The notes under the pieces: generated by a model | Seen by the model: only the letters and a program-made list of their open reading frames with translations | What the model was told of the DNA's origin: nothing | Databases searched by the model: none | Assembly (NCBI GenBank): GCA_945619025.1 | Contig: CALZBJ010000007.1 | Span: 1 to 64,000, forward strand | Reading direction: 5' to 3' | Source: CALZBJ01 sp945619025 | GTDB lineage: Bacteria > Pseudomonadota > Gammaproteobacteria > Cardiobacteriales > Wohlfahrtiimonadaceae | Length of the DNA: 64,000 nucleotides | Program-made: the position numbers and the translations under genes | Part shown: positions 26,686-35,609 of the stretch, piece by piece | Layout: each line of letters begins with the position of its first letter | Numbering within the stretch: the stretch's first letter is position 1

Positions 26686-27357
26686 TTATTTAGTAATACA
26701 GCGTTTCAATAAAAGCTGATAGCGCGATTCAAGCGTCTCTAAATAGATCTTTGAATCGGCTTCAAACGGGAGCGGATGATCGATAATCACATCGCAATTA
26801 AAAGGGACAAAGAGCGCCTCTCCTTTTGGGAGTGCTTTGCCTAACCCGCGCAAGATTACCGGAACGACAATTGTCTCTGGATGGTGTTCGATCAGATAAT
26901 GAATGCCTCGCTTTAATCTAAACTCACGCTCTTCAGTCTGCGAGCGCGTTCCTTCGGGAAATAAAATAACAATTTGCCCCTGCTCTAACGCTTGATAACA
27001 CTCGTTAAAAAGCTCAGCAGGCGCAACGCGATCATAACGGCGCATCGGAATAATATCGAGACAATGGATCGAAAACCACGCAATCCAACGATTTCTTAAA
27101 AAGTAATCCGCTGCCGCGACCGGACGTACCCGATGAATTTGCGAAAGCGGATAGAGACTCATCAACACCAGCGTATCAAGATGGCTCGTATGATTGGCCG
27201 CTAAAATTGCAGGCCCCTCTGCGGGAAGCCTTTCGCGATTAACCAAATTAAGACCGAGTGCAATTAAGACAATCGGTTTGACGAAAAGCCCAAAAAAGAG
27301 AATTTTTGCCCATTTAATGGCGCGAATTTTCTGGATGATTTTTTGCCAATATTTCAT
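26686..27357 (-). CDS. 1-acylglycerol-3-phosphate O-acyltransferase family (PlsC-like)
   Basis: This 223-residue membrane acyltransferase has NHTSHLD (the HX4D catalytic motif) and FPEGTRSQ for glycerol phosphate binding. It should transfer a fatty acyl chain to a lysophosphatidate-type acceptor. It is the last gene of a four-gene phospholipid operon, and its ATG overlaps the cdsA-like stop by four bases. Because it sits with a second set of CDP-lipid genes it is likely an accessory acyltransferase rather than the housekeeping PlsC. Confidence 0.85.
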   Translation of the reverse strand: MKYWQKIIQKIRAIKWAKILFFGLFVKPIVLIALGLNLVNRERLPAEGPAILAANHTSHLDTLVLMSLYPLSQIHRVRPVAAADYFLRNRWIAWFSIHCLDIIPMRRYDRVAPAELFNECYQALEQGQIVILFPEGTRSQTEEREFRLKRGIHYLIEHHPETIVVPVILRGLGKALPKGEALFVPFNCDVIIDHPLPFEADSKIYLETLESRYQLLLKRCITK

Positions 27358-28298
27358 AGCGCATATCCTTTCGTCACATAGAAAAAGTAGTGGAAAAAGA
27401 GCGGGATCGCATACATTAAACTATCGACCCGATCGAGCAATCCCCCGTGCCCTGGAATGAGCGATCCACTATCTTTAATGCCTAAATCTCGTTTTACCGA
27501 GGAGAGCACCACATCGCCAATAAAGCCAGAGGACGCAATAATCACGCCGGCCAATAATCCTTGTTGCCACGTTAAAATCGTGAGCGCAGGCGCAAGGAGG
27601 CTTGCCAAAATGGTGGTGATCAATAGTCCGCCTAAAAAGCCCTCCCAGGTCTTATTCGGGCTCACTTTCGGGATAATCTTATGACGCCCAAACAGTTTCC
27701 CCGAGACATATTGGCTCACATCGTTAAATTGCGTCACAAAGAGCAGATAGAGCACAAGCCCCATAAACCCGGCGTTAATATGAATTCGATTAAGATTTGC
27801 CAAATAAGCAATGTGGCTAAAAGCAAAGACGCAGAGCATAAGACTCCACTGGATCGACGCATTCGCCTTGATAAACCCATCCGTCTCGCCAATTAAGACC
27901 GAGCGCATCGGCAAAAAGAGGAACATATAGACCGGAATAAAGATAATAAACATCCCATACCACTGGATATAGGCGAAATAATATTGGATTGGAATGGCGA
28001 GATAAGCCCAAAACACAAGCCTACGATCAACCGCGCGCATCGGCGTAATGGAATAGAACTCTTTAAGGGCAAGGAAACTGACAAAAGCGAAAAAAATCGT
28101 CGTCGCTCGTTTCCCTAAAAAAAGGGCAAGGAGCACGAGCCCAATCATCCACCACCACGATTTCGTGCGCAAAATCAGCTCGGTGTGATCCTTTTCAGGT
28201 TCGCGCTGTTGTTTACGCCATACAATGAGGCTCGACACCCCTAAAATCCCAAGAAGCACGCCCACCATAATGAGCGCGTTGAGTGGAAATCTATACAT
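27354..28298 (-). CDS. Phosphatidate cytidylyltransferase (CdsA/YnbB-like)
   Basis: The enzyme makes CDP-diacylglycerol from phosphatidate and CTP. The 314-residue protein has about eight membrane segments and the C-terminal CDS signature region SPNKTWEGFLGG ... GGLLDRVDSLMYAIPLFFH. I chose ATG 28298, about nine bases after AAGG; the ATG at 28307 directly abuts that site. It overlaps the end of the preceding gene by eight bases. Pairing with a CDP-alcohol phosphatidyltransferase recalls E. coli ynbA-ynbB, so it is probably a second, specialised copy. Confidence 0.85.
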   Translation of the reverse strand: MYRFPLNALIMVGVLLGILGVSSLIVWRKQQREPEKDHTELILRTKSWWWMIGLVLLALFLGKRATTIFFAFVSFLALKEFYSITPMRAVDRRLVFWAYLAIPIQYYFAYIQWYGMFIIFIPVYMFLFLPMRSVLIGETDGFIKANASIQWSLMLCVFAFSHIAYLANLNRIHINAGFMGLVLYLLFVTQFNDVSQYVSGKLFGRHKIIPKVSPNKTWEGFLGGLLITTILASLLAPALTILTWQQGLLAGVIIASSGFIGDVVLSSVKRDLGIKDSGSLIPGHGGLLDRVDSLMYAIPLFFHYFFYVTKGYAL

Positions 28299-29085
28299 GA
28301 TCCACATCCTTTTCTAACGAAGGTTCCTCTTTAACCTCTACAACCCGCTCCTCAGCCTCCTCATCTTTCTCTCTCTCTTCATCAGCATCTTCATCGTCGC
28401 GATTAAGCACATATTGGCGAATCAAATGGAGGCGATTAATAATCGTTAACAGTGCACCGAGATTGATCACAATGAGCGCGGTATAGAGAATCTCATCGGT
28501 CAGATGATAAAAAAGCCCGATAATCGTTGCTACAATCGCAGCGGTTAAAAGAGCCATGCGATGCTGTTTTGCAAGCGGGCCAGCAAAAAAAGCAGGCGTA
28601 CCCATCGATAATCCAAGCATACGCACATAAGCTGTTAATACCGCTAAAAGCCCTGCGGTTAAGCCAAGCTCAAGCCCAAACGGTTTCGATACCCCGAGCC
28701 CAAGCCCCACAAAAAAGAGAATGTCGGTTAAACGATCCGGCGCATCATTATAGAGCTCGCCATCTTTGGTCACCTTCCCGCCTTCCACCGCCACCATTCC
28801 ATCAATTAAATTACAGACAAGTCGCCCTTGAATCCCGATAATCGCGATGACTAGCAGTATAATTTGCAGGAAGCGATGCTCCGTTAAATTCCACGTCCAG
28901 AGCCCGATCATACCTAAAATGGCAAACGGAATGCTCAACAGAGAGATTTGATTAGGGGTAATATTTTTCGTTGCGACAAAGCTTGCAAAGCGAATCATCA
29001 GTGGATTTGAGCGCGTTTTTAACACCCGTCGTTTTTGTTGTTTTTCAGCAGGTTGTTCCATCATTGCCTCCTCGTAATTAGACAA
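28291..29085 (-). CDS. CDP-alcohol phosphatidyltransferase with atypical motif
   Basis: This 264-residue membrane enzyme should join a CDP-diacylglycerol-type donor to an alcohol. The family motif DGxxAR(x8)Gx3Dx3D reads DGMVAVEGGKVTKDGELYN followed by DAPD here: the arginine is valine and the third aspartate is asparagine, while the first and last acidic positions remain. This fits a divergent YnbA-like branch whose product is unknown. The last 50 residues are highly charged (EEREKDEEAEERVVEVKEE) and unusual for the family. It overlaps both neighbours. Confidence 0.8.
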   Translation of the reverse strand: MSNYEEAMMEQPAEKQQKRRVLKTRSNPLMIRFASFVATKNITPNQISLLSIPFAILGMIGLWTWNLTEHRFLQIILLVIAIIGIQGRLVCNLIDGMVAVEGGKVTKDGELYNDAPDRLTDILFFVGLGLGVSKPFGLELGLTAGLLAVLTAYVRMLGLSMGTPAFFAGPLAKQHRMALLTAAIVATIIGLFYHLTDEILYTALIVINLGALLTIINRLHLIRQYVLNRDDEDADEEREKDEEAEERVVEVKEEPSLEKDVDHV

Positions 29086-29665
29086 TCAGTATAAAGTAAA
29101 TCAGATAAATAGCGCCACTAATCAATGCCCATATGACATAAATCTGTTTCAATGTGCAGTGCCGTTTAAGGGGCCGTTTTAATAAAAATTCCACCAAGAG
29201 CACTAAAAAAGTGAACCTCAAGGTACGCATCAAACCGCTCAATAGGAGAAAACTCAGCACATTCATCCCGTGCAGCCCCGCAAATACCGCATAAATTTTA
29301 TAGGGAATTCCGATAAAGCCACTCGTTAATAGCGTCATCTCCGGCGAGACAGCCATTCCGTTATCAATCGTCTCCAGCATCGAGCCTGAAATAAATGGAA
29401 TATCGAGTAAAAACGCGCTGAGTGCCTCACTTTCAATGAGTGATAATGCCGCAACGCTATAGAGCATCATCCCACCACAAAGTGCACCAAACACGGCAAA
29501 GCCGATCGCTCGTAGGCCGCGCTTAAAACTCATTATCCCGATCGCCATCAAAAGAAGATCAGGCACTAAAAAGAAAAAGCTCGCCTCACATACTCCCCAA
29601 ACAAATGCGGCGAACTCGATCAGCCCTAAGGGTTTGGATGGTTTTTCACTTTGACTGTTGATCAT
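29078..29665 (-). CDS. YqaA-like (VTT/DedA-related) membrane protein
   Basis: This 195-residue protein has about five hydrophobic segments and the DedA-like loop GFIGIPYKIYAVFAGLHGMN, with an arginine-containing helix SGLMRTLRFTFLV. DedA relatives scramble lipids or carriers across membranes. It heads the operon yqaA-like, CDP-alcohol phosphatidyltransferase, cdsA-like, plsC-like, which fits a lipid-flipping role (inference). ATG 29665 follows GAGAGG; an upstream TTG at 29686 is less likely. Confidence 0.72.
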   Translation of the reverse strand: MINSQSEKPSKPLGLIEFAAFVWGVCEASFFFLVPDLLLMAIGIMSFKRGLRAIGFAVFGALCGGMMLYSVAALSLIESEALSAFLLDIPFISGSMLETIDNGMAVSPEMTLLTSGFIGIPYKIYAVFAGLHGMNVLSFLLLSGLMRTLRFTFLVLLVEFLLKRPLKRHCTLKQIYVIWALISGAIYLIYFILIV

Positions 29666-29707
29666 CGACCCTCTCGCCTTTATCAAGTCTTATTAAATTT
29701 TGATTAA

Positions 29708-29735
29708 ATTTTACTGAAAAGTAATCAGTTGTTAA
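29708..29735 (-). promoter_or_regulatory. Possible promoter of the phospholipid operon
   Basis: On the minus strand TTAACA (29735-29730), 16 bases, then TAAAAT (29713-29708) precede the yqaA-like start. A partial copy of the palindrome half-site (GTTAACG) overlaps the -35 element. Confidence 0.4.
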
Positions 29736-29776
29736 CGTCGATAATAACCGCGCGTAAAACCGGTGTCAATAAAAAT

Positions 29777-29792
29777 GTTATCGATTGTTAAC
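29777..29792. promoter_or_regulatory. Palindromic operator, copy 3 (phospholipid operon / spdH-like)
   Basis: GTTATCGATTGTTAAC, on the other strand GTTAACAATCGATAAC, fits GWTAACRATYGWTAAC, as do both aas-lplT sites. It lies about 112 bases from each of the two divergent start codons. Confidence 0.55.
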
Positions 29793-29860
29793 TTTGCCAT
29801 AAATTTACTCAACAAAAACACTCCCACTTGCCGTAGCTTAACGTTCATTTACCTTTATAT

Positions 29861-29869
29861 TGCTATAAT
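29861..29869 (+). promoter_or_regulatory. Extended -10 promoter of spdH-like gene
   Basis: TGCTATAAT is an extended -10 element (TGN plus a perfect TATAAT), 36 bases before the start codon. No good -35 box is present. Confidence 0.45.
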
Positions 29870-29905
29870 TAAGGGTATGCTCAAATAAATAAAGGAGACA
29901 GATCT

Positions 29906-31825
29906 ATGAGTAAAAAGATTTCACGTCGTGACTTTTTAGACGGTGTTGCAAAAGGCGTTGGAGCGGCAGCCATTGCCCTTTCCCCCTTAGCACACTTCTC
30001 ATTTGCCATCACAAAAGAGGGGGAGATGCCGGAGCTTAATGTTCCCTTTAATTACTATCCGCCGGCAGAAATGGGCCTGCGTGGGAATGTCCCAAGCTCG
30101 ATTAAAACCGCGCACCGCTTAATGCGTGGCGATGAACCCTTTGATCTTCCTAAAAAAGAGGCGATCAGCGAAACATACGATCTCATCGTGGTGGGCGCTG
30201 GGATTAGTGGTCTTGCGGCTGCCTATTTTTATCGTCAAAAACACCCCGATAATCGCATTTTAATCCTCGATAATAGCGATGATTTTGGCGGTCACTGCGC
30301 GCGTAATGAATTTACCACCTCAAAAGGCATGATGATGACCTATGCCGGAAGTGAGTCGCTTCAATCGCCTCGCTCGATCTTTAGCCCCGTTGCAACGGAT
30401 TTCATGAAGGAATTAACCGTCGATATCGATACGCTAGAACAGGCATTTGACGTCAATCTCTATCCCGATATGGGACTCTCAAAAGCGGTCTATTTTGATA
30501 AGAAAAACTGGGGCGAGAATAAGATTGTGGCCGGCGACCCGGGGTTTGAAGTGGCCGATGATATTCCGCGCAATAAACTCAATGGTCGAACCTATGCGGA
30601 ATTTATTGGTGATTTCCCGATGAATGATGCCGATAAAAAGGCGCTCATTGAACTCTTTGAAGAGAGAACCGATTATTTAAGCGATCTTTCTACCGAGGAA
30701 AAACTCGAATATCTCGACAGCACAAGCTACGAGGCATTCCTTCGCGATAAGGTGAAATTATCCGATACGGCGATTAAATTCTTTACCCAACAAACCACCG
30801 AATTCCAAGGCGTTGGGATTGATGCAACTCCATGTGTTGACGCGCGTCTCTGCGCACTTCCCGGTTTTGAAGCGATGAATTTACCGCCGATGGATGAGGA
30901 ATCAGAAGCGGAACTAAATGACCCGTATGTATTCCACTTCCCTGATGGAAACGCCTCGATTGCCCGTTTAGTGGTGCGCAAATTGATTCCTGAGGTGGCT
31001 CCCGGCAGTGATATGAATGATATCGTGCTCGCTAAATTTGATTATAGTAAGCTCGATGTGGAAGGCTCGAAAACGCGCCTACGCCTTAATGCAACGGCGA
31101 TTCATGCGGAAAATAATAGTGATCAAACCGCTGATCTTGTCTATTCGCTCAATGATTCGCTCTATCGTGTTCGCGCCAAAAACATCGTGATGGCGAACTA
31201 CAACAATATGATTCCTTACATGGTTCCTTCCATGCCAAAAGCGCAGCGCGATGCCCTTTCTGAGAATATTCGCGTTCCATTTGTCTATGCGAAAGTCGCT
31301 CTTAAAAACTGGCAGGTCTTTAAAGAGCTTGGCATTCATAAACTCTACGCACCAACTGCGCCATTTTGTTTAACAAAACTCGATTATCCGGTCTCGATCG
31401 GCGGGTATGAGCATTCTGATACGCCCGATGAGCCGATTATTCTTCACATGGTGCACGTCCCTGTATTGCCTGGCAGTGGTAAAACCGCGCGGGAACAGTC
31501 GATTGAAGGGCGTAAAAAAGTAATTCGCCTCGACTTTATTGACTTTGAAGAGATGATTCGTGAGCAGCTCGACAATATGTTTGGTCAATATGGATTTAAT
31601 CATGAAGAGATGATTACCGGCATCACCGTCAATCGCTGGGGTCATGGCTATTCCTATTGCGTTAATACACTCTTTGATGATGAAGAGGAAGCGGAGAAAA
31701 TTATCGAAACCGCGCGCCAACCGTTTGGCCGCATTCATATTGCAAACTCCGACTCTGAATGGGACCCATACATGCACGCCGCTATTGATGCCGCACACCG
31801 CGCCATCAATGAGATTGATGCATAA
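29906..31825 (+). CDS. Tat-exported FAD-dependent oxidoreductase, spermidine dehydrogenase-like
   Basis: The 639-residue protein starts with a twin-arginine signal (SRRDFL, then a hydrophobic stretch to about residue 35), so it should be exported folded. The dinucleotide-binding motif VVGAGISGLAAAYFYR (about 95-110) binds FAD. The upstream block NYYPPAEMGLRGNVPSS is typical of the SpdH family (about 620 residues in Pseudomonas), which oxidises spermidine in the periplasm. A C-terminal Rossmann piece (RIHIANSDSEWDPYMHAAID) completes the flavin site. Substrate is inferred from family only. It is divergent from the phospholipid operon and shares the intervening palindrome. Confidence 0.75.
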   Translation: MSKKISRRDFLDGVAKGVGAAAIALSPLAHFSFAITKEGEMPELNVPFNYYPPAEMGLRGNVPSSIKTAHRLMRGDEPFDLPKKEAISETYDLIVVGAGISGLAAAYFYRQKHPDNRILILDNSDDFGGHCARNEFTTSKGMMMTYAGSESLQSPRSIFSPVATDFMKELTVDIDTLEQAFDVNLYPDMGLSKAVYFDKKNWGENKIVAGDPGFEVADDIPRNKLNGRTYAEFIGDFPMNDADKKALIELFEERTDYLSDLSTEEKLEYLDSTSYEAFLRDKVKLSDTAIKFFTQQTTEFQGVGIDATPCVDARLCALPGFEAMNLPPMDEESEAELNDPYVFHFPDGNASIARLVVRKLIPEVAPGSDMNDIVLAKFDYSKLDVEGSKTRLRLNATAIHAENNSDQTADLVYSLNDSLYRVRAKNIVMANYNNMIPYMVPSMPKAQRDALSENIRVPFVYAKVALKNWQVFKELGIHKLYAPTAPFCLTKLDYPVSIGGYEHSDTPDEPIILHMVHVPVLPGSGKTAREQSIEGRKKVIRLDFIDFEEMIREQLDNMFGQYGFNHEEMITGITVNRWGHGYSYCVNTLFDDEEEAEKIIETARQPFGRIHIANSDSEWDPYMHAAIDAAHRAINEIDA

Positions 31826-31850
31826 GATAGAATAGATACTTTATCTAGAT

Positions 31851-31901
31851 AAAAAAAGCCCCCTCGTAGGATCGATACTTAAATCCTCGAGGGGCTTTCT
31901 T
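31851..31901. terminator. Bidirectional terminator between spdH-like gene and argD
   Basis: A stem with AAAGCCCC on the left (from 31855) and CGAGGGGCTTT (31888-31898) on the right, flanked by A and T runs, lies between converging genes. Confidence 0.85.
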
Positions 31902-31930
31902 ATTGTCTTAATAATTATCTGATCGATTCT

Positions 31931-33094
31931 TTATAGAAAGGCGTTGAGCGTTTTTTCTAATAGAACAATCGATTCATCGATCTCTTTTTCCGTCACAATG
32001 AGCGCGGGGAAATAACGCACCACATTACCGCCCGCAGGCACTAATAGAAGCTTCTCTTCGAGCGCTTTTTTAACCACCTCGCCCGCTTCAACTTTATCGG
32101 TCATCTTAAGCCCAAGCAGTAACCCCTCGCCGCGGAGCCCCTCGATTAACGTTGGGTATTTCGCTTGTAGTGCTTCGAGCTTTTTAATCGCATATGGAGC
32201 GATCTCATTGACATGATCGATAACGCCGCCCGTTGTCAGCTCTTCTAAAATGGTATTGGCAACGCGACACACAAATGGATTGCCACCATAAGTGGATCCG
32301 TGATCCCCAGGCTTCATCACCTCGTTTGCTTGTCCGCGCGTCATGCAAGCCCCAATCGGAAGCCCGCCACCGAGCGCTTTAGCCACGGTAATTACATCCG
32401 GTAGCACGCCAATTCGCTCACAGACTAACAGCGATCCGGTACGCCCCATGCCACATTGAATTTCATCAAAAATAAGCAGCGCATTGTGCTGATCACAAAG
32501 CTCACGAATCTCTTTGAGATACTCAACTGACGCCGAGCTCAAGCCACCTTCCCCTTGAATCGGTTCTAAAATAACGGCGCACACATTGTCGTTAAATTTT
32601 GCTTTAAGCGCCTCAATATCATTAAAATCACAAACTTCCGTGCGTGGCATGAGCGGCACAAAATCTTGCTGATATTTCACTTGCCCGGTAACCGCGAGCG
32701 TTCCCGTGGTGCGTCCGTGAAATGAATTATTCATATAGAGAATGACGTTTTTATCGGCGTTTTGGCTGTTGCCAAATTTACGCGCAATTTTTAACGCAAG
32801 TTCATTCGCCTCTGCACCACTATTACAGAAAAATACACGCTCAAAGGCGGTTTTATCGGTAATGTTTTTCGCAAGCTCGGTTTGCGCATCATTGTGATAG
32901 AGGTTCGATACATGAAAGAGCGTATCGGCCTGCTTTTTCACCGCTTCCACCATTTTAGGATGAGAATGCCCCAGCCCATTAACGGCAATGCCCGAAACAA
33001 AGTCGAGATATTTTTGCCCTTGATCGTCGTAAAGGTAGAGCCCTTCACCCTTAACAAACGTGACGGGATACCGTCCATAAACATTTAGTAACAT
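31931..33094 (-). CDS. argD: Acetylornithine aminotransferase
   Basis: ArgD is a PLP enzyme that converts N-acetylglutamate semialdehyde to N-acetylornithine and often doubles as succinyldiaminopimelate transaminase. The 387-residue class III aminotransferase shows FFCNSGAEANELALKIAR, LIFDEIQCGMGRTG and the PLP lysine in TVAKALGGGLP. It is the last gene of argJ-argB-argD and starts directly at the argB stop. Confidence 0.93.
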   Translation of the reverse strand: MLLNVYGRYPVTFVKGEGLYLYDDQGQKYLDFVSGIAVNGLGHSHPKMVEAVKKQADTLFHVSNLYHNDAQTELAKNITDKTAFERVFFCNSGAEANELALKIARKFGNSQNADKNVILYMNNSFHGRTTGTLAVTGQVKYQQDFVPLMPRTEVCDFNDIEALKAKFNDNVCAVILEPIQGEGGLSSASVEYLKEIRELCDQHNALLIFDEIQCGMGRTGSLLVCERIGVLPDVITVAKALGGGLPIGACMTRGQANEVMKPGDHGSTYGGNPFVCRVANTILEELTTGGVIDHVNEIAPYAIKKLEALQAKYPTLIEGLRGEGLLLGLKMTDKVEAGEVVKKALEEKLLLVPAGGNVVRYFPALIVTEKEIDESIVLLEKTLNAFL

Positions 33095-33988
33095 CTAATC
33101 AATTCCTTCTTCGTCACGGTAGATCATCGTACCGCAACCCTCTTCGGTAAACAGTTCTAATAAAATGGAGTGGCGCGTTTTCCCATTGAGAATAATCACA
33201 TGGCTCACGCCCTTTTCGATCGCTTTGAGGCAAGTTCCCACTTTCGGCAACATGCCACCATTAATGACGCCGGTTTTGATATGATCGAGCGCTTCAGTGA
33301 CGCTCATATCGGCAATCAAGGTGCTCGGGTCATTAAAGTCGCGAAATACTCCATCGACATCCGTTAAGAAAATTAAACGGTGAGCATTCAGCGCCCCGGC
33401 AACCGCGCCGGCAACATAGTCAGCGTTAATGTTATAGGTATTGCCTTCTTTATCGGTGCCGATCGAGGAGATAACCGGAATGTAATCGTTTTCGAGCATC
33501 ATATCGATGATCTCGCGATTAACCTTCGTCACCTCACCGACAAATCCGATATCGATCTTTTCTCCCTCTTTTTCAATATATTTTTTGCGCACGTGGAGCA
33601 GATTGCCATCTTTCCCGCTAAGGCCGATTGCCATGCCGCCGACGAGCTGTAGATCGGTAACGATGCTCTTATTGACTTTCGCCGAAAGCACCATCTCCGC
33701 AATCTCCACAATCTCCTTGTCGCTAACGCGATTGCCGTCGATAAAATGGCTCTGTTTGCCAATTTTAGTCAGCATAGCGTTAATTTCGGGCCCCCCGCCG
33801 TGGACGATGACCGGACGGATTCCGATATATTTCATCAGCACCACATCCTTCATAAATTCCGCACGGATCTCAGGATCGACCATCGCCGCACCGCCATATT
33901 TAATCACCACGGTTTTGCCCGCGTATTTGCGAATATAGGGCAGCGCCTCGACGAGAATTTGCGCTTTATCGTGATTGTTATACACCAT
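33095..33988 (-). CDS. argB: Acetylglutamate kinase
   Basis: ArgB phosphorylates N-acetylglutamate, the second step of arginine synthesis. The 297 residues include the lysine/glycine start VVIKYGGAAM, the substrate loop VIVHGGGPEINAML and the ATP region NADYVAGAVAGAL with FLTDVDGVF. The length and an N-terminal helix (HDKAQILVEALPYIRKY) are those of arginine-inhibited hexameric kinases, so feedback inhibition by arginine is likely. It lies between argJ and argD. Confidence 0.95.
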   Translation of the reverse strand: MVYNNHDKAQILVEALPYIRKYAGKTVVIKYGGAAMVDPEIRAEFMKDVVLMKYIGIRPVIVHGGGPEINAMLTKIGKQSHFIDGNRVSDKEIVEIAEMVLSAKVNKSIVTDLQLVGGMAIGLSGKDGNLLHVRKKYIEKEGEKIDIGFVGEVTKVNREIIDMMLENDYIPVISSIGTDKEGNTYNINADYVAGAVAGALNAHRLIFLTDVDGVFRDFNDPSTLIADMSVTEALDHIKTGVINGGMLPKVGTCLKAIEKGVSHVIILNGKTRHSILLELFTEEGCGTMIYRDEEGID

Positions 33989-33992
33989 GATT

Positions 33993-35216
33993 TTAGGTCC
34001 TATAGTCCGCGTTAATTTTTACGTAATCGTACGAAAGATCGCATCCCCACGCCGTTGCAGATGCCTCACCTGCGCCTAAATCAACGCGAATAATGATGGT
34101 TTTATCTTTCAATAATCCATCAAGCACCGCCTCATCAAAGGCAATGCCTCGTCCCTTATCGACGATCTGAACTTTACCGCTTTCCGTTTCAATCCACGCT
34201 TTGACATGGATGGGCTCAAAGTCTGCGCCTGAGTTACCGACCGCCGATAAAATCCGACCCCAGTTCCCATCTTCACCAAAGATCGCCGCTTTCACTAAGC
34301 TTGAGGTCACAATTGATTTCGCTGCAAGACGCGCACTGCTATCACAGCCGGCGTGATCGATCACCGCTTCAATCAGTTTAGTCGCACCTTCCCCATCTTT
34401 TGCCATCAATTTTGCCAGCGTTTTTGCCACATAATCGAGCGCTTCTTTAAAGAGACGATAATTTTCGCTCTCTGTTGAATCAATGAGGCTATGTTTCGCC
34501 GTTTGATTGGCGAGCACAAAGGCTGAATCGTTGGTACTGGTATCCCCATCGACGGAAACCATATTAAAGGAGTTGGTCACCGCATCTGAAAATGCCGTTT
34601 GGAGCGTTGCTTTATCAATATTGGCATCGGTGGTGATAATTCCGATCATGGTGGCCATATTGGGATGAATCATTCCTGAGCCTTTGGCAATCCCGCCGAT
34701 TGTTACCATTACTCCTTCGATCTCAACGCGGACCGCTAAGGATTTCTCGAAGGTATCGGTGGTGCGAATCGCGGTTGCTGCGTCCATACCGCCGGTGCTT
34801 GAAAGTTCAGGGATAATTTTTTCAATCCCCGCATTCATCACATTCATATCGAGCTGATGCCCGATTACGCCGGTGGATGCAACAAAAACTTCATCAGCCT
34901 CAATTCCAAGGAGCGATGCGGTTTTGGCCGTCATTTTTTGGGCATTTTCCATCCCTTCATCACCGGTACAGGCGTTGGCGTTCCCACTATTGATAATTAG
35001 AGCTCTGTGAAATGGACGTCGTCGGAGATAATCAAAACAGAGGTCTACTGGTGCCGCGCGAAAACGGTTTTGCGTCAATGCGAGCGCCGCAACGGCAGGC
35101 GTTTCACTGACGATTAATGCTAAATCTTTCTTACCACTCTTTTTGATGCCGACCGCAATTCCGGCGGCTTTAAATCCAGGGACCGACGTCACACTCCCCT
35201 GCTCTAAAAGCTCCAT
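33993..35216 (-). CDS. argJ: Bifunctional glutamate N-acetyltransferase / ornithine acetyltransferase
   Basis: ArgJ moves the acetyl group from acetylornithine to glutamate, giving the cyclic arginine pathway. The 407-residue precursor cleaves itself before the nucleophilic threonine, here T189 in GMIHPNMATMIG. ELLEQGSVTSVPGFKAAGI and ALIINSGNANACTGDEGM are typical of the alpha chain. It is first in argJBD. A loose ArgR-box-like sequence (TTTTGAATTTATTATT) is near 35244, about 30 bases upstream, but the match is imperfect. Confidence 0.94.
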   Translation of the reverse strand: MELLEQGSVTSVPGFKAAGIAVGIKKSGKKDLALIVSETPAVAALALTQNRFRAAPVDLCFDYLRRRPFHRALIINSGNANACTGDEGMENAQKMTAKTASLLGIEADEVFVASTGVIGHQLDMNVMNAGIEKIIPELSSTGGMDAATAIRTTDTFEKSLAVRVEIEGVMVTIGGIAKGSGMIHPNMATMIGIITTDANIDKATLQTAFSDAVTNSFNMVSVDGDTSTNDSAFVLANQTAKHSLIDSTESENYRLFKEALDYVAKTLAKLMAKDGEGATKLIEAVIDHAGCDSSARLAAKSIVTSSLVKAAIFGEDGNWGRILSAVGNSGADFEPIHVKAWIETESGKVQIVDKGRGIAFDEAVLDGLLKDKTIIIRVDLGAGEASATAWGCDLSYDYVKINADYRT

Positions 35217-35609
35217 GGCTTCTCCTTAAATCTATAAAGTTTTTTTGAATTTATTATTAATTAGCGTAGATCAGCTAATCGTTAAGATAGATCGATAATT
35301 TTTTTACCGATTCTTTCTATATATCACATATTCAGACGAAGATACACAGCCCGGCATAAATTTCGTGGTTATGCGCTAAATTAACGCAATAATTGTGTCA
35401 ATTCCCGCTATATCGCGCATTTTTAAAGAAAATTAACCGAGCACTGCAATTCTTCATAAAAAACCGCCTCACAACTTGGAGGCAGTTGGAGGCGGAAAGG
35501 GATAAACAGAAAAGGGGCGTTTTAATAGAATTTTCTACGTGGCAACGCCTAGCCACATCGGGGTTTATCGGTATGCGTTTATCAATATATATTGATCGGT
35601 ATGCACGCT
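35217..35609. other. Intergenic region between argJ and metE
   Basis: 393 bases holding the argJ promoter region (minus strand), a weak ArgR-like stretch near 35244 and the metE terminator at 35457-35495. No coding frame is supported. Confidence 0.5.
35457..35495 (-). terminator. Terminator downstream of metE
   Basis: On the minus strand the 7-bp GC-rich stem CCGCCTC/GAGGCGG is followed by a run of six T. It lies about 115 bases after the metE stop codon. Confidence 0.75.

Noticed and set aside
35243..35262. ArgR box before argJ
   Set aside because: Spacing and the second half-site are off consensus; noted in the argJ entry but not called.
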